Source: Mycolicibacterium vulneris (lineage in GTDB: Bacteria > Actinomycetota > Actinomycetes > Mycobacteriales > Mycobacteriaceae). From it: DNA of 64,000 nucleotides. The notes below the pieces were generated by a model, which saw only the letters and a list, made by a program, of their open reading frames with translations, made no database searches and had not been told where the DNA came from. This document shows, one piece after another, positions 59,437 to 64,000 of the stretch. Made by a program: the position numbers and the translations under genes. The stretch is from the NCBI RefSeq assembly GCF_002104765.1, contig NZ_NCXM01000015.1, positions 1 through 64,000 on the forward strand, written 5' to 3'. Numbering within the stretch: position 1 is the first letter of the stretch; every line of letters begins with the position of its first letter.

Positions 59437-60120
59437 TCAGCGGTCCCGCGCGAGTGCCGCTATTCGGGTGGAGTCCAGGTGTTCGAGAAGGTCGCGTGGA
59501 TCGGCGAAGACGGGTTCGGCGCCCGCCTCCTGCAGCTCGGCGCGGGAGATACCGCCGCTCAGCAGCCCGATGCACGGCAATTCCGCGCCGCCCGCGGCGT
59601 GCGCGTCCCACACGGCGTCCCCGACGAAAACGGCGTGCTGGGCGTCCACGCCGGCGCGGTCCAGCGCCACCCGCACGATGCCGGGTTCGGGCTTGGCGGT
59701 GTCGACGTCGCGCGAGGATGTCGTCTCGGAGATCACGTCGTCGCAGTCGAGCGCCTTGCGCAGAATCTTCAGCTCGTCTTCGGGCGCCGAGCTGGCCAGC
59801 ACGACCTGTAAGCCCAGGTCGGCGACGCGGCGCAGCAGGTCGCGGGCCCCGGGCAAAGGTTGCAGCAGCGGCGTGATCTCCCGGTAGTACTGGCTGTGTT
59901 TGTCGCTGAGCCGCTCCTGCACGTCGTCCGGGGCGTCATTGGAAAGCGCTCGGACCAGTCGGGCCCCGTCCATGCCGATGCAGCGATGAATTTGCCAGGA
60001 CGCCACCTGCATGCCTTCGGCGTCGAACGCGCGCTGCCAGGCGTGCACGTGCAGATAGTTGGAATCCACCAGCGTGCCGTCGACGTCGAACAGGACGGCC
60101 GGTGTGCCGCCACGCGCCAT
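59437..60120 (-). CDS. HAD-family hydrolase (phosphoglycolate/beta-phosphoglucomutase-like)
   Basis: A 227-residue HAD enzyme. The nucleophile is in VLFDVDGTLVDSN (about 9-21), the substrate Ser/Thr in VVLASSAPEDEL, the lysine in DTAKPEPGIV and the acidic motif in AVFVGDAVWDAH. A four-helix cap lies between motifs 1 and 2. Likely a small phosphate-ester phosphatase; the substrate is not predictable. The ATG at 60120 fits the family; longer in-frame extensions contain no conserved sequence. A SigF-type promoter lies about 70 bases upstream. Confidence 0.88.
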   Translation of the reverse strand: MARGGTPAVLFDVDGTLVDSNYLHVHAWQRAFDAEGMQVASWQIHRCIGMDGARLVRALSNDAPDDVQERLSDKHSQYYREITPLLQPLPGARDLLRRVADLGLQVVLASSAPEDELKILRKALDCDDVISETTSSRDVDTAKPEPGIVRVALDRAGVDAQHAVFVGDAVWDAHAAGGAELPCIGLLSGGISRAELQEAGAEPVFADPRDLLEHLDSTRIAALARDR

Positions 60121-60188
60121 CAGGGCAGGCTCCAGGCGTCGGAGTCGAGAAGCGTGCCCGCCTGCGGTCGTGAAGTCATGTGTGCGGC

Positions 60189-60214
60189 ATACCCAGGCCG
60201 GGTGCGGCTGACAC
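60189..60214 (-). promoter_or_regulatory. SigF-type promoter of the HAD gene
   Basis: On the reverse strand: GTGT (60214-60211), 16 bases, GGGTAT (60194-60189), 69 bases before the HAD start codon. It is back-to-back with a second SigF-type promoter facing usfY. Confidence 0.5.
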
Positions 60215-60227
60215 AGTGCGAGGTCTC

Positions 60228-60252
60228 GTTTGGTCACCGGCGCGACGGGTAC
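60228..60252 (+). promoter_or_regulatory. SigF-type promoter before the usfY-like gene
   Basis: GTTT (60228-60231), 15 bases, GGGTAC (60247-60252); the spacing equals the two promoters at 49.3 and 50.3 kb. The start codon is about 115 bases downstream. Confidence 0.55.
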
Positions 60253-60367
60253 ACGTGCGTGGTGATCCGCGACATCGGGGCGTCTTCGCCGCGCCCGCCG
60301 TCGGATCGATCCCGACCGTACGCGTACGAATGATGCTGGTACACAGTAATTCCCGACGAGGAATGAC

Positions 60368-60684
60368 ATGGGATTACCCCACGAGCCCCGCGGTCGACCA
60401 AACCATGCCCGTGCCACTCGTCAGCACGCCGGCGAATCTTCAAGAACGGTGCCAACGCCCCAAGTCTCGCCGGTGCGGCCGTCACGGTCATCGTCCTGAC
60501 CGTGGGCCTGTTCGCCGTGGCGGCCGGACATCTGGTGGTCGGCGCCATCGCCCTGCTCGTGGCGGTGGTGCTGGGCGGGCACAGTGCGGCGTGGCTGCTG
60601 CGCGCCCACCGCAAAGTCCGCGACGCCGAACTGCGCTGGCTAGCCGCGCATTCCGATCAGCCAGCGCCACCGCACAGCAGCTGA
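60368..60684 (+). pseudogene. usfY: UsfY-like membrane protein, apparent frameshift
   Basis: From ATG 60368 one frame gives a short start ending RATRQHAGES, a UsfY-type opening. At about 60438 the protein-like sequence moves to another frame, FKNGANAPSLAGAAV, and continues through a membrane region (GLFAVAAGHLVVGAIALLVAVVL) to WLLRAHRKVRDAELRWLAAH, the UsfY ending. One missing base in GAATCTTC explains it. The repaired protein is about 105 residues. In M. tuberculosis usfY lies in the sigF operon; here a copy sits near rsfB. The C-terminal part alone could start at GTG 60502. Confidence 0.65.
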
Positions 60685-60775
60685 GGACGGAGGCTTTGCC
60701 GTCGGTGCGGCACACCGCGCGCGAGCTCACCACTGTCGGCCATTTCCCGGCTGCCGCAACTTTTCGGGCCGCGAC

Positions 60776-60802
60776 GGTGTAACGCACCCCCGAACGGGGT
60801 AC
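60776..60802 (+). promoter_or_regulatory. SigF-type promoter of the DUF4193 gene
   Basis: GGTGT (60776-60780), 16 bases, GGGTAC (60797-60802), 64 bases before the ATG at 60867. The -10 is perfect; the -35 has one mismatch. Confidence 0.6.
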
Positions 60803-60866
60803 TGCCTGCGCCACGGGTGAGTACAGGAAAGTGCGTCAACCCGTTCCATCGCAGGAAGGAACACCA

Positions 60867-61169
60867 ATGGCGACCACCACTGACTATGACGCACGCCGTG
60901 TATCCGACGCCGACAGCCAGGAGAAATCCTCGCTGCCCGAACTGGCGCCGACCCTGCACGGGTCTGCCATCGCCGTGGTCGACGAGGACCCCAACGATGT
61001 GAACTTCTTCGAGCTGCCGGGCGCCGACCTGTCCGGAGAAGAGCTGTCGGTGACGGTGATTCCCCAGCGGGCCGACGAGTTCACCTGCTCGAGCTGCTTT
61101 CTGGTGCAGCACCGCAGCCGGATGCGGGTCTCCGGCGCCGGCCTGCCGGTGTGCGCCGACTGCGCTTGA
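60867..61169 (+). CDS. DUF4193-type zinc-ribbon protein
   Basis: A 100-residue acidic protein. The N-terminal two thirds are Asp/Glu-rich (VDEDPNDVNFFELPGADLSGEEL); the C-terminus holds a two-knuckle zinc ribbon, CSSC (about 77-80) and CADC (about 96-99). This is the actinobacterial DUF4193 layout. No function is established. AGGAAGGA precedes the ATG. It probably depends on the SigF-type promoter just upstream. Confidence 0.85.
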   Translation: MATTTDYDARRVSDADSQEKSSLPELAPTLHGSAIAVVDEDPNDVNFFELPGADLSGEELSVTVIPQRADEFTCSSCFLVQHRSRMRVSGAGLPVCADCA

Positions 61170-61276
61170 CACCCACCCTCTCGGCCGGGCGAGGCGCCTC
61201 GCGGGCCTGCCGTGACCGTGAACCTGCGCTGGATTGCCCTGAATTGTCTGTGGCATCGACTAGGTTCACCGGACAA

Positions 61277-61924
61277 ATGGAGAAGGTACTCGGGTCGCTC
61301 CTGCTGCTTGGTTTGGCGCTCCCTTGGTATTTCGCACAGAAGGCCACCGGCAGTCTGCCGGCGGGATGCCTCGCCGGACTCGGCGGGCTCGCCGTCGCCG
61401 TGGCGATCTTGTGGTGGCTGTCGGTACAGCGGGACCGCTATCAGGCCGACGCGCACCGGCGACGCGACCTCAAACTGTCGAAATCCGGGCTGCGGGCGAT
61501 CGACCGGATGTCGGGCACCGAGTTCGAGGAATTCGTTGCGGCGCAGCTTCGCGTCGCGGGCTACAGCGTCACCCCGACCGCCAGCACCGGTGACTACGGC
61601 GTGGATCTGATCGCCAGGAAAGACGGCGCCCGCATGGCCGTCCAATGCAAGAGGCTGGCGAAGGCCGTCGGAGTGGCCGCGGTCCAGCAGGTCGTGGCCG
61701 GGGCGCTGCACCACGGCTGTAACCGGACGGTCGTCGTGACCAACCAGACCTTCACCAAGGCGGCCCGCCAGTTGGCCGGTACCCACCATTGCCGCCTGGT
61801 GGGCCGCTCCCAGGTGCAGAGCTGGACGCGAATTCAGCCCGTCGGCGTGCGGGGTCCGCGGCGCACCCATGGGGTCGCACCGCAGGCCAGACCGCAACGG
61901 CTGGAACCGGAGTGGGAGAGCTAG
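61277..61924 (+). CDS. Membrane-anchored Mrr-like restriction endonuclease fold protein
   Basis: A 215-residue protein with two N-terminal membrane helices (about 5-20 and 28-47) and a cytosolic Mrr_cat nuclease domain (about 75-185). The PD-(D/E)xK site is GDYGVDLIA for the Asp and MAVQCKR for the QxK. Helices after it (AVQQVVAGALHHG) match the family. Such proteins are widespread and some restrict modified DNA, but the membrane anchor makes classical restriction uncertain. ATG 61277 is the chosen start. Confidence 0.85.
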   Translation: MEKVLGSLLLLGLALPWYFAQKATGSLPAGCLAGLGGLAVAVAILWWLSVQRDRYQADAHRRRDLKLSKSGLRAIDRMSGTEFEEFVAAQLRVAGYSVTPTASTGDYGVDLIARKDGARMAVQCKRLAKAVGVAAVQQVVAGALHHGCNRTVVVTNQTFTKAARQLAGTHHCRLVGRSQVQSWTRIQPVGVRGPRRTHGVAPQARPQRLEPEWES

Positions 61925-61977
61925 CGAGATGCCCTGGGCCACAGCATGTTCGGCCGGGCCCGCCAGCCCCCGTGGCG

Positions 61978-62667
61978 TCAGCGCCCGGTTGCGTCCTCGA
62001 TCACCCGGCGCGCGATGTCGCGCAGCGGGGTGTTCATGCTCTGTGACAGTTTGATCAGGGTGTTGAAGGCGGTCTGGTCGTCGAGGTCGTAGCGCTCGAT
62101 GAGGATGCCTTTGGCCTGTCCGATCATGTCGCGGGTGCTCAGGGCTTCGCGGAACTGCTGGGTGCGCACGACATTGCTCCACGCCAGGGCGCCCAGCGTC
62201 GCGAAGATGGCGGCAATCCGGCGCGAGTCCTCGGAGAAGGACTGGGGGCGCTCGGCGTAGAAGTTCAGCGCGCCCATGCTCAGCTCGTCGGCGAACATGG
62301 GCAACGACAGCACGCTGCGAATCGGCGTGTGTTCGAGCGCGTCGGCCCGATACTTCGGCCAGCGCTCATCGGCTTCGAGGTCGTCGATGACGACGACCTT
62401 GCGCGTCCACGCGGCGTGGACGCAGGGTCCCTCGAGGTGGCGTTGCTGGAACTCGTCGAGCAGCCGGGCGCAGTCGTGCGTGACCGACGGGGTGCTGACC
62501 TCGTTCTGCCGGCTGGTGACGGTGATCCCCGCTTCCTGGGCGCCCGGCACCCAGCGCGCGGCCGCCCTGGTCAGGTCGTCCAGCACCTGGGGGAAGTCGC
62601 CGGTGTCCGCCGAATAGATGGCCCGCAAAACGTCGGTGAGCAGGCTGAGATCGTCAAGATTGGTCAC
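61978..62667 (-). CDS. GAF-ANTAR domain RNA-binding regulator
   Basis: A 229-residue protein with a GAF sensor domain (about 10-160; TVTSRQNEVSTPSVTHD, LEGPCVHAAW, IRSVLSLPMF) and an ANTAR domain (about 168-225; LSTRDMIGQAKGILIERY, then AFNTLIKLSQSMNTPLRDIA). ANTAR proteins bind two-hairpin RNAs and prevent termination; mycobacteria have many GAF-ANTAR proteins and their signals are mostly unknown. Confidence 0.88.
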   Translation of the reverse strand: MTNLDDLSLLTDVLRAIYSADTGDFPQVLDDLTRAAARWVPGAQEAGITVTSRQNEVSTPSVTHDCARLLDEFQQRHLEGPCVHAAWTRKVVVIDDLEADERWPKYRADALEHTPIRSVLSLPMFADELSMGALNFYAERPQSFSEDSRRIAAIFATLGALAWSNVVRTQQFREALSTRDMIGQAKGILIERYDLDDQTAFNTLIKLSQSMNTPLRDIARRVIEDATGR

Positions 62668-62828
62668 TGAGTGTCGCCCTCATGCTTCGAGACCGGTGGC
62701 AGGCATAACCCGTACCGTTCAGGAGCCTGCGGTCTCGCGAGGCGATCACTTGGAGTTTTGACGGCGACGAATGTCAATGCTGTTTGCTCAGCATTACGGT
62801 GAGATCGATTATATCGGCCTGGTTTCGG

Positions 62829-62846
62829 GGTATCGCGCCCGATACC
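62829..62846 (+). promoter_or_regulatory. 7-bp inverted repeat, candidate operator
   Basis: GGTATCG-CGCC-CGATACC, a perfect dyad, 113 bases before the next start codon. Its left arm overlaps a GGGTAT (62828-62833) that could be a SigF -10, with CGATT 17 bases upstream as a poor -35. Confidence 0.4.
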
Positions 62847-62958
62847 GGTCCGGTAAATGCGTGCCGGGCGGCCGGGGCGGCCGCCATCGGTCGATCCGGG
62901 TTGCGCGGGCGGGGTCAGGTGGTAGCGTCCGGCGCACCGGCCTGACTTTGGAGCGACG

Positions 62959-63519
62959 ATGGCGGCAACCGAAGACGAGTGGAGCAAACCCGCGGCCCTG
63001 GCCATCCCCAAGGAAGGCTATTTCGAGCTGGAACGCGGTCGGTACGGGCCGCTGTATCCGCGCACCCCGGCCTGCTACGGCTTTTCCATCATCGCCAAGG
63101 TCAAGGAAGGCCGCGAGGAAGCCGTTCGCGCCTACGGCAAACAGATCGAAGAAGCCGTCAAGGCAAACCCGGAAGTGCTGGGACCGCTGCGGCTGCACTA
63201 CCTGCGCTGGCAGCTCTTCGACGTCGGGTCGGGGCTGCACTTCCAGTACCAGGGCATCTTCGACACCGACTTCGACAAATACACCGAGGACGCGGTGCAG
63301 CTGTTCAGCCAGACCGGGATCACCACCGTCTTCACCAACCTCGAGGGCTTCCCCGAGGACTGGCGAGAGAACCCGGAGGCCTTCGTCAAGTTCGTTCGCG
63401 AGCACCAGTGCCCGAGCTTCCTGGAATACGGGGAGTACCCCTATGTCACGGCCGACGAGATCAAGAAGGGGCTCCGGCTCAAAGCCGCGTTCCAGGCCAT
63501 GCTGGATCAGATGCAGTGA
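62959..63519 (+). CDS. Conserved protein upstream of Dyp-type peroxidase
   Basis: A 186-residue soluble protein. It begins with a short polar tail, then an alpha/beta part with YGFSIIAKVKEGREEAVRAYG (about 36-56), which looks like a ferredoxin-like dimeric alpha-beta barrel strand-helix unit, and GLHFQYQGIFDTDFDKY (about 93-109). It is 20 bases before a Dyp-type peroxidase gene and is likely cotranscribed. It may be an accessory domain to the peroxidase, whose fold is also dimeric alpha-beta barrel; this is inference. RBS TTTGGAG. Confidence 0.75.
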   Translation: MAATEDEWSKPAALAIPKEGYFELERGRYGPLYPRTPACYGFSIIAKVKEGREEAVRAYGKQIEEAVKANPEVLGPLRLHYLRWQLFDVGSGLHFQYQGIFDTDFDKYTEDAVQLFSQTGITTVFTNLEGFPEDWRENPEAFVKFVREHQCPSFLEYGEYPYVTADEIKKGLRLKAAFQAMLDQMQ

Positions 63520-63538
63520 CGCACATCGGAGCGTGCAG

Positions 63539-64000
63539 ATGCTTGAGCTCGACGACATCCAGCACATCCTGCTGACCCGTACCCCGGCCCTGACCGGTCG
63601 TTACGAGTTTCTTTCGTTCGACGATCCGGCGGCCGGCCGGGCCTGGTTGTCCGAACTGGTGGATGTCGTGGAGTCCGCCGCGTCGGTGCGAGACACCATG
63701 GACGACACCAGGCGCTGGGTCACCCTGGGTTTCACCTGGAGCGGTCTTCGGGCGCTCGGTGTGCCGGAGGACGCGCTCGCGACCTTCCCGGAAGAGTTCC
63801 GTCAGGGCATGGCCGCCCGGGCCGAGATCCTCGGCGACACCGGACGAAACCACCCCGACAACTGGGTGGGGGGACTGGCGGGCGACGACCTGCACGCGAT
63901 CGCGATCCTGTTCGCGCGAGACGACGCCGAACACGCCCGCGCCACCCGGGCCCACGACGACCTGGTGCAAAGGTGCGGCGGCGTGCGCCGGTTGTCGTAT
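63539..64000 (+). CDS. Dyp-type peroxidase family protein (partial)
   Basis: The first 154 residues, running off the window. LDDIQHILLTRTPALTGRYEFLSFDD (first part, about 3-28) and WVTLGFTWSGLRALGVPEDALATFP are typical of the N-terminal half of the Dyp-type peroxidase superfamily, and NHPDNW (GDTGRNHPDNWVGG) is the usual loop. The heme-ligand histidine and GxxDG equivalents further on are not visible, so heme binding cannot be judged. No signal peptide. Confidence 0.8.
   Translation, partial: MLELDDIQHILLTRTPALTGRYEFLSFDDPAAGRAWLSELVDVVESAASVRDTMDDTRRWVTLGFTWSGLRALGVPEDALATFPEEFRQGMAARAEILGDTGRNHPDNWVGGLAGDDLHAIAILFARDDAEHARATRAHDDLVQRCGGVRRLSY

Noticed and set aside
60368..60499. An intact 43-residue peptide gene from ATG 60368
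   Set aside because: After residue 24 the translation becomes Ser/Pro/Arg-rich, while UsfY-like sequence continues in the neighbouring frame; a frameshift explains both.

Overview
The window is high-GC actinobacterial DNA, almost certainly Mycobacterium (a non-tuberculous species). From memory of H37Rv gene order, about 5.3-39.7 kb follows the M. tuberculosis segment Rv3717 down to Rv3688c in reversed orientation: amidase, YbaB/RecR, MurT/GatD, DnaQ-like exonuclease, leuA, ask-asd, paired proline-rich proteins, the ergothioneine genes egtABCDE, a GCS2 ligase, glpK, and the MoxR/DUF58/DUF4129 membrane cluster. Species assignment beyond this is not possible here. The order was recalled, not searched.

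Layout. 0-5.3 kb: the first 459 codons of a nonribosomal peptide synthetase run off the left edge, divergent from a two-gene ABC exporter; this end does not match the H37Rv order. 5.3-16.1 kb: cell-wall, recombination and amino-acid genes, including a lipid II amidation pair (murT-gatD) and a LEU-type pseudoknot with a tri-leucine leader peptide before leuA. 16-31 kb: secreted and membrane proteins, a heme catalase, the translationally coupled egt operon, glycerol kinase and a PadR regulator with a Gly-Phe repeat. 31-39.7 kb: RDD, SpoIIM-like, DUF58, MoxR, DUF4350, DUF4129 and YqeY genes.

39.7-58.3 kb looks like an insertion relative to H37Rv, where the YqeY gene and rsfB are neighbours. Its first half is a complete selenocysteine island: tRNA-Sec, selA and selB in one direction, and selD with formate dehydrogenase fdhABC in the other. 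The fdhA frame contains an in-frame UGA followed by a textbook bacterial SECIS hairpin; read through, the protein is 1113 residues. The second half is a stress module: an F420-type oxidoreductase, a DJ-1/PfpI protein, a methyltransferase, a CDGSH iron-sulfur protein, and a six-gene operon encoding a stressosome (RsbR, RsbS, RsbT, an RsbX-like phosphatase and a large RsbU-like phosphatase/kinase) ending in a heme-oxygenase-like di-metal protein. It abuts rsfB, an antagonist in the SigF partner-switch, and a UsfY-like gene lies 2 kb further on.

Four strong GTTT/GTGT-N15/16-GGGTA(C/T) SigF-type promoters, a fifth of the same form, and one weak one, sit on this right-hand part. The right half therefore reads as a SigF general-stress island carrying its own stressosome. 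Both rsbR and usfY appear frameshifted, which may be real decay or sequence error. The right edge holds a Zn-ribbon protein, a membrane-anchored Mrr-like nuclease, a GAF-ANTAR regulator and the start of a Dyp-type peroxidase. I saw no insertion sequence, phage gene, CRISPR array or rRNA; tRNA-Sec is the only tRNA I found.
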